Positions 6,038 to 13,494 of a DNA stretch of 13,592 bases are shown here, in pieces. The notes under the pieces are model-generated. The model did no database searches and was not told the origin of the DNA. It worked only from the letters and a program-made list of their open reading frames with translations. The first letter of the stretch is position 1. Every line of letters starts with the position of its first letter. The DNA is from Acidobacteria bacterium 37-71-11 (GTDB lineage: Bacteria > Acidobacteriota > Thermoanaerobaculia > Thermoanaerobaculales > Thermoanaerobaculaceae), in NCBI GenBank assembly GCA_002279285.1, contig NCBR01000104.1:1-13592 (forward strand), in the 5' to 3' direction. The translations under genes and the position numbers were made by a program.

Positions 6038-7987
6038 TCAGTAGCGCTTCGGAGCCCGGCGCGGGCCGGGCCTCGCGCCCCACCCCACGGGTGCCTTGAG
6101 ACCCCCACCCCCATCGACCCACACCCGCCCCTGGCGCCCAGGCCCCTGCGCCAGGACCGCGCCGCCTTCCCTGCCCGCCGGTGCGCGCCCTGTTGCGACC
6201 TGCTCGGCGCCGTTGACCAGGATCACCCAGGCGCGAGAGAGCGTGCCCGGCGCTCCGGCCGACAGCCGGCCGTGCGGAACGCCGGCAAGGCGCACCTCGA
6301 GCGCCGGCAACTCGTCCCGCGGGACGATGACGGCCCGCGGCTCGGGAAACTGCAGGAACGAGGCCACGCCACCGCCGGTGGGGAGCAGCGGCAACCGGCG
6401 GTCGAGGTAGAAGGTGAATGCGCCGACGTCGCGGTACTCCTGGGTGCCGAGCGCCACGGTCACCCCATGGCCCAGCTCGTCGGCGGCGAGCGCCGCGATC
6501 GGCCGGTAGGAGCGGTGGCGGTCGATGGCCGGCGTGACGAGCTGGAGCGCCACGATCATAATCAGCGCGTAGGAGGCCGGCCCCGCCGCGCACACCAGGG
6601 GGCGGGCCGGCGAGCGCAGCAAACGCACGAGCACGAGCGCGGCGGCAGCCAGAAGCGTCAGCACGACGACTGCGAGGACGAAACCCGCGGCCGTTTCCTT
6701 CCGGCCCCCGACCCGAAACAGGTCAGGGCGGACGAACGTCCCGGCGATGAACACCGCCGGCACGAGGCCGAGGACCAGGCCGACGACCGCCGCGGTGGTG
6801 CGGATGCTCCAGCGTTCGAGCCACGTCGGCCGTCCGCGCGCGAGCAACTCTGCCAGCCAGAGTGCCACCGCCGCGAAGAGGAACGGGTACACCGGGAGGG
6901 CGTAGCTCGCGACCTTGGCTGAGGACGCCTGCAGCACCAGCGCCATCCCCGCAACCGCGCTCGCGACGAACGCGTGGAACGAGGTGCGGAACGGCGAGGA
7001 TCGGCGCACCCATGCGATCGCGGCAGGGACAAGCAAGAGCGTCCACGGCGCTAGGTAGACCGGCAGGTGAACGAGGTAGTAGTACCACCGCTCCTTGTTG
7101 ATGAAGAACGGGTCGTGCGGCAGGCTCCGGTCGCCGAAGTTGAAGAACCGCCCGATCTGGTTGTCCCAGAAGACGAACCGGAGCGCCGCCATGCCGCCGA
7201 ATCGGTCGAGTGCCAGCACCCAGGGAACGACGGCCAACAGGAAGACCGGGACGTACGCGGCCGCGAGGCCGGCGAGCAGTCGGAAGCGCCGCTTCCAGAG
7301 CAGGAAGATCCCCACGGACGACCAGATCAGGGCGGGACCGACCAGTCCCTTGGCGTAGAACGAGGCCGATGCCGCGAGCAGGTAGGCGAACCAGCGGGCA
7401 GCGCCGGGGCGCTGGTAGGCGCGCCAGAAGGTGACCAGCGACAGCGTCACCATGAATACGAGCGCCATGTCGGTGAGGACGATGCGCGCGTATTCCTGGA
7501 ACTCGATCGCAGTCCCGCACAGGAACGCCGCCCCCCACGCCGCGATCTCGCGGCCGCGGTCGAAGCCGCCCGCCGCGCGCGGTCCGCGCACGAACAGCAC
7601 GAGGAGCGCGAGCGTTCCGAGACCGTAGAGCGCCGCGGGGAGCCGCACCAGCCCCTCGGTGACGCGGCCGGCGACGCTGCAGATCGCCACGCCGGTCCAG
7701 TGCAGCAGCGGCGGCTTCTCGAGGAACGGGCGGCCGTCGATCGTCGGGGTTACCAGGGTGCCGTGCCGCACCATGTCCCAGATCATCCCGCCCTCGCGGG
7801 TGTCGTTGCCCCCCCACAGGGAGTGGCCGAAGACGCCCGACAGGGAAAACACCACGAGCAACAGCCAGAGCCCCGCGCGCAGGCGCCGGTCGAGGGCCGG
7901 CACGCCGGCCGCGGCCGGGGACACAGAGGCGAGCGGCGCCAGCCGCCCGCGCGCACCGTTCCACCAGTTCAGCGACCCACCTTGCAC
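6038..7987 (-). CDS. ArnT/PMT-like integral membrane glycosyltransferase (GT-C fold)
   Basis: 649 aa. Enzymes of this type use a polyprenyl-phosphate sugar and transfer it to lipid A, protein or another envelope acceptor on the outer face of the cytoplasmic membrane. The first helix (about residues 38-55) is followed by the catalytic-loop region with acidic residue D62 in NDTREG, and by the ArnT-type motif LEKPPLLHW (89-97). About ten further hydrophobic segments follow; the C-terminal ~140 residues look like a soluble domain (ALGTQEYRDVGAFTFYLDRRLPLLP, then VIVPRDELPAL). The last ~50 residues are Gly/Pro/Arg-rich. The start is uncertain: GTG at 7987 has GGGAGG close upstream, and another in-frame GTG is at 8014. 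The frame stays open far upstream over the asparaginase gene, but that part has no family similarity. Substrate unknown. Confidence 0.85.
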   Translation of the reverse strand: MQGGSLNWWNGARGRLAPLASVSPAAAGVPALDRRLRAGLWLLLVVFSLSGVFGHSLWGGNDTREGGMIWDMVRHGTLVTPTIDGRPFLEKPPLLHWTGVAICSVAGRVTEGLVRLPAALYGLGTLALLVLFVRGPRAAGGFDRGREIAAWGAAFLCGTAIEFQEYARIVLTDMALVFMVTLSLVTFWRAYQRPGAARWFAYLLAASASFYAKGLVGPALIWSSVGIFLLWKRRFRLLAGLAAAYVPVFLLAVVPWVLALDRFGGMAALRFVFWDNQIGRFFNFGDRSLPHDPFFINKERWYYYLVHLPVYLAPWTLLLVPAAIAWVRRSSPFRTSFHAFVASAVAGMALVLQASSAKVASYALPVYPFLFAAVALWLAELLARGRPTWLERWSIRTTAAVVGLVLGLVPAVFIAGTFVRPDLFRVGGRKETAAGFVLAVVVLTLLAAAALVLVRLLRSPARPLVCAAGPASYALIMIVALQLVTPAIDRHRSYRPIAALAADELGHGVTVALGTQEYRDVGAFTFYLDRRLPLLPTGGGVASFLQFPEPRAVIVPRDELPALEVRLAGVPHGRLSAGAPGTLSRAWVILVNGAEQVATGRAPAGREGGAVLAQGPGRQGRVWVDGGGGLKAPVGWGARPGPRRAPKRY

Positions 7988-8038
7988 CGCACCCTCCCGA
8001 GGAAGCCCCCGCACCGCCGAAAAAGGCGCGAGTGAGAC

Positions 8039-8067
8039 ACAGTATTCCAATTCGTACTGCGGCACAA
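8039..8067 (-). promoter_or_regulatory. Candidate promoter of the glycosyltransferase: TTGTGC - 17 bp - TACTGT
   Basis: On the minus strand, TTGTGC (8067-8062) and TACTGT (8044-8039) are spaced by 17 bp. The predicted start near 8032 lies about 45 nt before the GTG at 7987. Both boxes are partial matches to consensus. Confidence 0.35.
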
Positions 8068-8097
8068 GGGGGCTGCAGGGCCAGAGGCCGCACCTGC

Positions 8098-8123
8098 TAC
8101 GCTGACGCCGGATCCGGAGGAGG
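8098..8123 (+). promoter_or_regulatory. -10-like TACGCT and strong ribosome site of the asparaginase gene
   Basis: TACGCT (8098-8103) is a possible -10 box without a clear -35. GGAGGAGG (8116-8123) lies 6 nt before the ATG at 8130 and is the best ribosome binding site in the window together with that of the secreted TPM gene; it fixes the start. Confidence 0.5.
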
Positions 8124-8129
8124 TCCCTT

Positions 8130-9206
8130 ATGACGACCCGACGCCACCCCGCTCTTGTCACTGCCTTCCTCACACTGGCGCTCGCCGCGGCGGCCGCGAC
8201 GCCGCAGCCGGCGCCGCTGCCGCACGTGACGATCCTGGCCACCGGCGGCACGATCGCCGGCACCGCCGCCACATCCACTGCAACCGTGGGGTACAAGGCG
8301 GCGACGATCGGCGTCGAGGCGCTGATCGCGGCCGTGCCCGAACTCGCCAAGGTCGCCCGCGTCAGCGGCGAGCAGGTGTTCCAGATCGCCAGCGAGAACA
8401 TGACGCCGGCGCACTGGCTGATCCTCGCCCGCCGCGTCAACGAGCTGCTCGCCCGCGACGACGTGGCCGGCGTGGTGATCACGCACGGCACCGACACCCT
8501 GGAGGAGACGGCGTACTTCCTCGACCTCGTGGTCAAGAGCGCCAAACCGGTCGTCCTGGTCGGCGCGATGCGGCCGGCGACGGCGATCTCCGCCGACGGT
8601 CCGATGAACCTGTTCAACGCGGTGGCGCTGGCGGCAAGCCCGGACGCGGCCGGCCGCGGTGTCATGGTGTGCATGAACGACCGGATCGACGCGGCGCGCG
8701 ACGTCACCAAGACGAGCACCGTCGCCCTCGACACCTTCCGTTCGCCCGAGCTCGGCATCCTCGGCGTGATGGAGCGCGGCCGGCCCGTGTTCTATCGCAC
8801 CACGACGCGCGCCCACACCACCGCCACGGAGTTCGACGTCAGCAACCTCAAGGAGCTGCCAAACGTGGGGATCGCCCTCGCCTACGCCGGCTCGGGCCGC
8901 GTGGCGATCGACGCCCTGGTGGCCGCGGGCGTCAAGGGGATCGTCAACGCCGGGGTCGGCGACGGCAGCCTCTCCCTCGAGGCGAAGGCTGCGCTGGTCG
9001 AGGCGCGCAAGCGAGGCATCATCGTCGTGCGTGCCAGCCGCATCCCTGGAGGGCCCGTGGTCCGCGACGGCGAGGCTGATGACGACGCCCTCGATTTCGT
9101 CGTGGCAGACAACCTCTCGCCGCAGAAGGCCCGCATCCTGCTCGCCCTCGCGCTCACGCGCACCACCGACACGCGCGAGATCCAGCGCATGTTCCGGCGC
9201 TACTGA
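8130..9206 (+). CDS. ansB: Type II (periplasmic) L-asparaginase
   Basis: 358 aa. The enzyme hydrolyses L-asparagine to aspartate and ammonia. A signal peptide is evident (RR at residues 4-5, hydrophobic stretch ~8-23, Ala-rich cleavage area near 23-28), so it should be exported. The catalytic threonine lies in ILATGGTIAG (T41) with the lid tyrosine near Y55; the second catalytic group is HGTDT (T121-D122) and the lysine is in RDVTK (K194). SADGPMNL and the conserved C-terminal region are present, and no core residue is missing. Length equals that of secreted type II enzymes. Type II rather than type I is inferred from the export signal and the close match of HGTDTLEETAYFLDL and VGAMRP to E. 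coli AnsB. Some members also act on glutamine, which cannot be judged here. Divergent from the glycosyltransferase and followed by a repeat-rich gene-free stretch. Confidence 0.95.
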   Translation: MTTRRHPALVTAFLTLALAAAAATPQPAPLPHVTILATGGTIAGTAATSTATVGYKAATIGVEALIAAVPELAKVARVSGEQVFQIASENMTPAHWLILARRVNELLARDDVAGVVITHGTDTLEETAYFLDLVVKSAKPVVLVGAMRPATAISADGPMNLFNAVALAASPDAAGRGVMVCMNDRIDAARDVTKTSTVALDTFRSPELGILGVMERGRPVFYRTTTRAHTTATEFDVSNLKELPNVGIALAYAGSGRVAIDALVAAGVKGIVNAGVGDGSLSLEAKAALVEARKRGIIVVRASRIPGGPVVRDGEADDDALDFVVADNLSPQKARILLALALTRTTDTREIQRMFRRY

Positions 9207-9249
9207 GCGCGCGCGCCGCTCACGCCCAATCCCTGCCCGTCGTAGAGCC

Positions 9250-9309
9250 TCTCGCTCTGCCGGTCCCACGGGTGGCGTTGATCTTCCTTTTCACTGCGTG
9301 AGGCTGTCT
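9250..9309 (+). repeat. Lead-in segment of the intergenic repeat family (copy 1)
   Basis: This stretch, starting ~45 bp after the asparaginase stop, is highly similar by eye to 13431-13493, which starts ~30 bp after the LPS-kinase stop. Shared blocks include CTCTCGCT, GGTCCC-CGGGTGG and TTTTCACTGCGTGAGGC. In both places it leads directly into the same TTTTGCCCCGCGGGCTGCGG block. Confidence 0.7.
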
Positions 9310-9910
9310 TTCTTTTGCCCCGCGGGCTGCGGCCGTGTCGCTCGGGCGGTTTGATCTCCTTCCACTGCGTGGTCTCTTGCTTGCCCCTCGGGTGAAGCGG
9401 CGTTCGGGCCTTGCTCGCCCCCGCTTGCTGCGGCCCGAAGCTCCTCCGGCCGCGACCCAGTTGCGCGCCTCGCCGCCGGGTCCCTCGCTGTTTCCTTCGC
9501 TGCGCTCAGGGCCAGCGTCTCCCGGCGGCGATGCGCGCGCTGGGGCCCCGCTGCCTCCGGAGCAATAGCCGCTTCGCCCGAGGGGCGGATTGAATGCCCC
9601 CCGCCCACCACTCGGAAGCACTGCTAGAAGCCGAAAGTTCTGGCGAAGGGAAGGAAGTACAGCACGGTTTCCGCTGAGTGGGGGGGTGGGTGGCCAAGAC
9701 CGCCCAGCGGGCGAAGGCCGATTGGGCCGGAGCGTGCGGGTCCCGAGCGGCCAGAGCGGCGGGTGGAAACGCCGGTCCTGAGCGAAGCGAAGGAAACGGC
9801 GAGGCTCCGCCAGCCGATCTGGCCAGCTCGGTCGCACGCGCAGGCGGGTCGGAGGGCGGCGCTCGATGCGCCGCCCGAGCGACACGGCCGCAGCCCGCGG
9901 GGCAAAAGAA
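9310..9910. mobile_element. ~600-bp element with perfect 40-bp terminal inverted repeats, no transposase
   Basis: Bases 9310-9349 and 9871-9910 are perfect reverse complements (40 bp, outer end TTCTTTTGCCCCGCGGGCTG). The interior holds further inverted pairs: 9383-9400 with 9569-9586 (17 of 18 matching) and 9483-9529 with 9756-9804 (imperfect, core GTTTCCTTCGCT). All reading frames inside are short, Arg/Pro/Ala-rich and without recognisable domains, so it is best seen as non-coding: a MITE-like or composite palindromic repeat. No obvious target-site duplication flanks the ends. The whole gene-free stretch 9207-9935 is otherwise occupied only by the lead-in segment and short linkers. Confidence 0.6.
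9815..9907 (-). repeat. 93-bp repeat, copy in inverted orientation to 13495-13587
   Basis: The reverse complement of this stretch is identical over 93 bp to 13495-13587. It includes most of the right terminal repeat of the 600-bp element plus an inner part containing GGCGCATCGAGCGCCGCC, itself a hairpin. The left terminal repeat of the element shares only the first ~40 bp. Confidence 0.9.
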
Positions 9911-9935
9911 GGCGATGCGTGACGTGAAGGTGGGG

Positions 9936-10868
9936 TCACTCCTCGCCGGGGCCGACCGCGACGGCGTCCCGGGCCGCCGCACCCGGCGAGCGGTTGACGA
10001 GCCAGACGCCGAGCAGGATCACCGCGCCCCCCGCCACGGTCGCGGCGGTGATCCGCTCGCCCAGCACGGCCGCCGCCACCGCCATCGCCACCAGCGGCTC
10101 GAGGTAGAGCAGCGCTCCGGCCTCGGATGCCGGCATGCGCTGCAGCGCGTCGTACCACGCGATATAGGCGAGACCCGAGCAGGCGATGCCGAGGAAGACG
10201 ATCGCGCCCCAGCCGCGCGGCGAGAGGTGGGGCACCTCGGAGAGACCGGGTCCGGCCGCGAGGAGCACCGAGGAGAAGAGCCAGCCGAACCCCATCACGT
10301 ACGCCATCATCCGCGCCGCCGGGTGGAAACGCAGCGCGCGCCGGGAGAGCACGGAGAAGACCGCCCAGTTCGGCGCCGACACCAGGATCAGGACGTCCCC
10401 GGGCGCCCCGAACTGGCCGTGCAGCAGGATGGCAGGATCGCCCCGCGTCACGACCAGCACGACCCCGACCGCGGCCAGCGCGATCCCGGCGACGCGGGCG
10501 GCGTTAAGCCTCTCCTTGAGCACGAGCCAGCCGAGGAGCGCCATGAAGATCGGCGTGGAGGCGACGATCCACCCGCTGGTGCTGGCCCGCGAGGTCACGA
10601 GCGCGGTGGACTGCAGCCACTGGTGAAACGTGATCCCGATCAGGCCGAGCGTCGCGAAGAGCCCCAGCTCGCGCCAGGAGACCAGCGCGAACTGCCCGCG
10701 CAGCGCCACGGCGACGCCGAGCACCACCACGCCCATGGCGAACCGCAGCCACACGACGGTCACGGGCGAGACCTCGGCGAGGGCGATCTTGGTGGCGATG
10801 AACGACGCGCCCCACACGAGCACCGCGAAGAGCCCCTCGATGACCGCTGTCGAGCGTGCGCTGCGCAT
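9936..10868 (-). CDS. EamA-family (drug/metabolite superfamily) transporter
   Basis: 310 aa with about ten hydrophobic segments, in the two five-helix halves typical of EamA (DUF6) transporters in the inner membrane. The first half starts VIEGLFAVLVWGASFIATKIAL and ends before the ALLGWLVLKERL segment; the second half has the matching ALLYLEPLVAMAVAAAVLGERIT and AGGAVILLGVWLV. The WGASFIATKIAL and L-E-P-x3-A pieces are usual for the family. Substrates are varied (amino acids, metabolites, drugs) and cannot be named here. ATG at 10868 chosen: it begins just before helix 1, with GGAGG 11 nt upstream; an in-frame GTG at 10886 would add six residues. The longer open frame up to 11120 is low-complexity and overlaps the divergent gene. 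The stop lies 26 bp from the 600-bp repeat element. Confidence 0.88.
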   Translation of the reverse strand: MRSARSTAVIEGLFAVLVWGASFIATKIALAEVSPVTVVWLRFAMGVVVLGVAVALRGQFALVSWRELGLFATLGLIGITFHQWLQSTALVTSRASTSGWIVASTPIFMALLGWLVLKERLNAARVAGIALAAVGVVLVVTRGDPAILLHGQFGAPGDVLILVSAPNWAVFSVLSRRALRFHPAARMMAYVMGFGWLFSSVLLAAGPGLSEVPHLSPRGWGAIVFLGIACSGLAYIAWYDALQRMPASEAGALLYLEPLVAMAVAAAVLGERITAATVAGGAVILLGVWLVNRSPGAAARDAVAVGPGEE

Positions 10869-10981
10869 CCGGATGCGATCCTCCACGCGCCCAGGCGCCG
10901 CCCGCCGCCGTGCGGGCGTCCCGAGGGCTTCAGCCCGTGATCGTACGCCTCTCGGCCTGGCCCACGCTCCGCCACGCCGCC

Positions 10982-11009
10982 GGGCGGGGGGCGGGGGCCG
11001 GGGGGCGGG
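10982..11009 (+). promoter_or_regulatory. Five-run G-tract array (potential G-quadruplex) in the UMF1 promoter
   Basis: Five runs of 3-6 G (10982-10984, 10986-10991, 10993-10997, 11000-11005, 11007-11009) are separated by one or two C. They lie on the non-template strand and end 6 nt before the TACGAT hexamer, so they occupy the position of a -35 box. The pattern meets the usual G-quadruplex rule (four or more runs of at least three G with short loops). Confidence 0.6.
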
Positions 11010-11014
11010 TACGG

Positions 11015-11020
11015 TACGAT
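11015..11020 (+). promoter_or_regulatory. -10-like TACGAT just before the UMF1 transporter start
   Basis: TACGAT ends 8 nt before the ATG at 11029, so a transcript begun at the usual distance would have a leader of only ~2 nt. No ribosome site separates them. No -35 box is present; the region is a G-run array instead. Confidence 0.4.
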
Positions 11021-11028
11021 CGGAACCG

Positions 11029-12570
11029 ATGGCCGGCGACGCTTTGGAGCGGGGGTACCGGCGCCGGGTGCGCGCTTGGGCGCTGTACGACTGGGCCAAC
11101 CACGGCTTCATCACGGTCACCGCGACGACGTTCTTCCCGCCCTACTTCGTGGCGCTTGCAGCCCCGGCGTTCCTCGTCGGGAGCGCCTCCGCCGTGACGG
11201 CGGCGCTCGCCCGCAATACCGCCGCCAACGTCTACGCCGTGGCCACCTCGCTCGCGCTGCTCGTGGTGGCGGTCCTCGCCCCACTGGTCGGCACGATCGC
11301 CGACCTGACCGGGCGGCGCAAGCGCCTGCTCCTGGTCGCCACTGCACTCGGAGCGGCGTTCGCCACCGCAATGGCCACCGCCTCGGCCGGGCGCTGGGCG
11401 TTGGCGCTCGGGCTCTACATGGCCGCCCAGGTCACGGTCAACATCGCGTTTGGCCTCAACAGCTCGCTGCTGCCGCACGTCGCGCGCCCCGGCGACACGA
11501 ACCGCGCCTCCGCCCTCGGCTACGCCATGGGGTACGTAGGGGGCGGCGTGCTGCTCGCCCTGGCGACCGCGCTCTACCTTGGCGCGGGCCGGATCGGCCT
11601 CGACGGCAGCGCCGCGGTGCGCATCGCATTCGTCGCGGTCGGGGTGTGGTGGCTGGGGTTCGCAATTCCGCTCGCGGTCGAGGTGCCCGAGCCGCCGGCG
11701 CTGCCGGCGGCGGGCGGGGCGTCCGGCCACACGCTGCGCGACGCCGGCGCCCGCCTCGCCCGCACGCTCCGCGACGTCCGCGGCCACCGCGACCTGTTCG
11801 CGATGCTGATCGCGTTCTGGCTGTACATGGAGGGGATCGGCGCCATCGTCCTGCTCGCGACCGCGTACGGCGCCGCCCTCGGTCTCCCCACGGCCGCGCT
11901 GATCGGCACGCTGCTCCTGACCCAGTTCGTCGCGTTCCCGTACGCGCTCGCGTTCGGCCGCATCCCCCACCCCGGCACCGCGTGGCGCGGTCGCGCGGTC
12001 GCGATGGTGCTGTGGACGGCGGTGACGGTGCCGGCACTGGGGGCGTTCGCCAACGTTCACGGGGGGTTGACCGTCCTCGCGACCCTCGCGCTGCTGGCCG
12101 CGGACCAACTCCTCGGCGCCGTGGTCGCGCTGGCGGCCGGCGAGCGCCTGTTCGGCCGGTTCGCGCGAACGCTCGACGGCAAGCGAGCGATCATCCTCGG
12201 ACTGGCGGTGTACGCGATCGTGCCGCTGTGGGGGTTCGTCCTGCGCACCCAAGCCGAGTTCTTCATGATCGGCGTCCTCGTCGGCGCCGTCCAGGGCGGC
12301 ACCCAGGCGCTCTCGCGGGCGCTATACGCCGAGCTGTCGCCGCGGGCGAAGTCCGGCGAGTTCTTCGGCCTGTACGCCTTCTCGGAGAAGTTCGCCGGCA
12401 TCCTCGGGCCGCTGCTCTTCGGCGTTGTCGGGGAACTCACGAGCAACCCCCGCGCCAGCATCCTGTCGGTGGAGGTCTTCTTCGTCCTCGGCGTCCTTGC
12501 CCTTACCCGCGTCGACGTGGCCGCCGGGGCGCGCGCCGCTCGCGACGAGGACCGCACCGCCCGCGACTGA
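11029..12570 (+). CDS. UMF1/Atg22-type major facilitator superfamily transporter
   Basis: 513 aa with about 11-12 hydrophobic segments. The N-terminus has the UMF1-family signature WALYDWANHGF followed by FFPPYF (residues ~18-40), and the loop after helix 2-3 reads GTIADLTGRRKRLLL, the MFS motif A equivalent. The second half has GVLVGAVQGGTQALSRALYAELSP followed by EFFGLYAFSEKFAGILGPLLFG, both well-known UMF1/Atg22 features. Yeast Atg22 exports amino acids from the vacuole; bacterial relatives are mostly uncharacterised and the substrate here is unknown. The ATG at 11029 is chosen because the family signature follows closely. The upstream open frame (10630 on) is antisense to the EamA gene and not real. 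46 bp separate this gene from the LPS-kinase-like gene, which seems to have its own promoter. Confidence 0.88.
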   Translation: MAGDALERGYRRRVRAWALYDWANHGFITVTATTFFPPYFVALAAPAFLVGSASAVTAALARNTAANVYAVATSLALLVVAVLAPLVGTIADLTGRRKRLLLVATALGAAFATAMATASAGRWALALGLYMAAQVTVNIAFGLNSSLLPHVARPGDTNRASALGYAMGYVGGGVLLALATALYLGAGRIGLDGSAAVRIAFVAVGVWWLGFAIPLAVEVPEPPALPAAGGASGHTLRDAGARLARTLRDVRGHRDLFAMLIAFWLYMEGIGAIVLLATAYGAALGLPTAALIGTLLLTQFVAFPYALAFGRIPHPGTAWRGRAVAMVLWTAVTVPALGAFANVHGGLTVLATLALLAADQLLGAVVALAAGERLFGRFARTLDGKRAIILGLAVYAIVPLWGFVLRTQAEFFMIGVLVGAVQGGTQALSRALYAELSPRAKSGEFFGLYAFSEKFAGILGPLLFGVVGELTSNPRASILSVEVFFVLGVLALTRVDVAAGARAARDEDRTARD

Positions 12571-12604
12571 CGCGGGTGCCGAGACCGGGTCGGACCCGCT
12601 GCCG

Positions 12605-12610
12605 TAAGAT
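12605..12610 (+). promoter_or_regulatory. -10-like TAAGAT directly upstream of the LPS-kinase-like gene
   Basis: TAAGAT ends 6 nt before the GTG at 12617. Initiation at the usual distance would fall on or next to the G of the start codon, consistent with a leaderless message. No Shine-Dalgarno sequence is seen before the GTG. Confidence 0.4.
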
Positions 12611-12616
12611 ATCGTC

Positions 12617-13399
12617 GTGACTGGGCTCGTAACGAACGTCGTACGACTCGCCGCCGGGTGGGATGAACCGCAACGGCGCGCCTGGTGCGAACGCCTCGAG
12701 GACCGCACCCGCGCGGTCCCGCCGCACGCCGTCATCTACCGGGGGAGGAACGTCATCTTCCGCGATCTGGTCGAGGGGGAGGAGGTGGCCGTCAAGCGCT
12801 TCCCGGTGGCCAGTCCGGGCAAGCGCCTCGTGTACCGCCTGCGGGCGACCAAGGCCGTGCGCGCCTTCGATCACGCTCTCCGTCTCGAAGCCCTCGGGAT
12901 CGGAACGCCGCAGCCGCTCGCCGCGGTCGAGGTCCGCCGCGACGGTTGGCCGGCCGCGTCGTACTTCTGCTCGGCGTACCTCCCCGAGTTCCGCGAGGCG
13001 CGCGAGCTGCGCGTGCCCGGCGCTCCCGACCGCAGCCTTTTGCTGGGACTGCTCGGCGAGTTCGTCGGCCGCCTCCACGAGCTGGGGGTCGTCCACCGCG
13101 ACCTCACGTCGGGCAACGTTCTGCTGGTGCCGGACCGCGACCGCCCCGGTGGGGTCTGCTTCCAGCTCGTGGACATCAACCGGATGCGCTTTGCCCGCAT
13201 CGGCGTGCGTGCCGGTGTCGCCAACCTGGTGCAGCTCCGGCTCAACGACGGCGGCGAGGTGCTCGAGGGGTACTGCCGGGCGCGCGGCCTCGACCCGTCC
13301 AGGCTGCGCCGCCTCTACGCCGCGCGGCTTGCCTGGCGCGGGGTCACGCAGGGGGTCAAGGAGCGCACCCGCCCCTGGCGCCGCCGCCTCGGTCTCTGA
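12617..13399 (+). CDS. Lipopolysaccharide-kinase-like protein (InaA/WaaP/KdkA family)
   Basis: 260 aa with a compact kinase fold. The nucleotide-binding lysine is K60 in EEVAVKRF, a candidate helix-C glutamate is E91, the catalytic loop is H160-R161-D162-LTSG-N167, and the metal-binding aspartate is D186 in VDINRMRF, which replaces DFG as is usual in the LPS kinase group. Family members phosphorylate heptose or Kdo sugars of the LPS core on the cytoplasmic side; others are of unknown target. Basic residues dominate the C-terminus (ERTRPWRRRLGL). The GTG at 12617 is chosen because it lies at the 5' end of the frame, and the preceding TAAGAT would make this message leaderless. The acceptor sugar is not known. 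The neighbouring upstream gene, a UMF1 transporter, has no obvious tie. Repeat-family sequence follows ~30 bp after the stop. Confidence 0.83.
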   Translation: MTGLVTNVVRLAAGWDEPQRRAWCERLEDRTRAVPPHAVIYRGRNVIFRDLVEGEEVAVKRFPVASPGKRLVYRLRATKAVRAFDHALRLEALGIGTPQPLAAVEVRRDGWPAASYFCSAYLPEFREARELRVPGAPDRSLLLGLLGEFVGRLHELGVVHRDLTSGNVLLVPDRDRPGGVCFQLVDINRMRFARIGVRAGVANLVQLRLNDGGEVLEGYCRARGLDPSRLRRLYAARLAWRGVTQGVKERTRPWRRRLGL

Positions 13400-13430
13400 C
13401 ACCACTTTGACATCAACCACTGCGTGGCAG

Positions 13431-13493
13431 CTCTCGCTACGCTGGTCCCGCGGGTGGCCCTGATTCTCTTTTTCACTGCGTGAGGCCTATTTT
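13431..13493 (+). repeat. Lead-in segment of the intergenic repeat family (copy 2)
   Basis: Highly similar by eye to 9250-9309 (see there), in the same orientation, and likewise shortly downstream of a stop codon. Confidence 0.7.
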
Positions 13494-13494
13494 G

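Noticed and set aside
7988..8758. Upstream extension of the minus-strand glycosyltransferase frame across the asparaginase gene
   Set aside because: The sequence has no glycosyltransferase similarity and lies antisense to a well-supported enzyme gene; long open frames on the opposite strand are expected at this GC content.
3916..9206. A peptide/asparagine utilisation cluster (POT transporter with asparaginase)
   Set aside because: The two genes are ~2.6 kb apart, separated by PilZ and glycosyltransferase genes in other orientations, so no shared operon or regulation is evident.
9310..9910. Insertion sequence with a transposase
   Set aside because: Terminal inverted repeats are present, but no frame in the interior resembles a transposase and no target-site duplication is visible, so an autonomous IS is not supported.
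9220..10158. Open frames on both strands within the repeat region after the asparaginase gene
   Set aside because: Translations are Arg/Pro/Ala-rich, share blocks only because the underlying DNA repeats, and have no domains or ribosome sites. They are treated as non-coding.
10869..11120. N-terminal extension of the EamA transporter frame
   Set aside because: It would overlap the divergent UMF1 gene and both candidate promoters and adds a basic low-complexity stretch; the ATG at 10868 sits right before helix 1.
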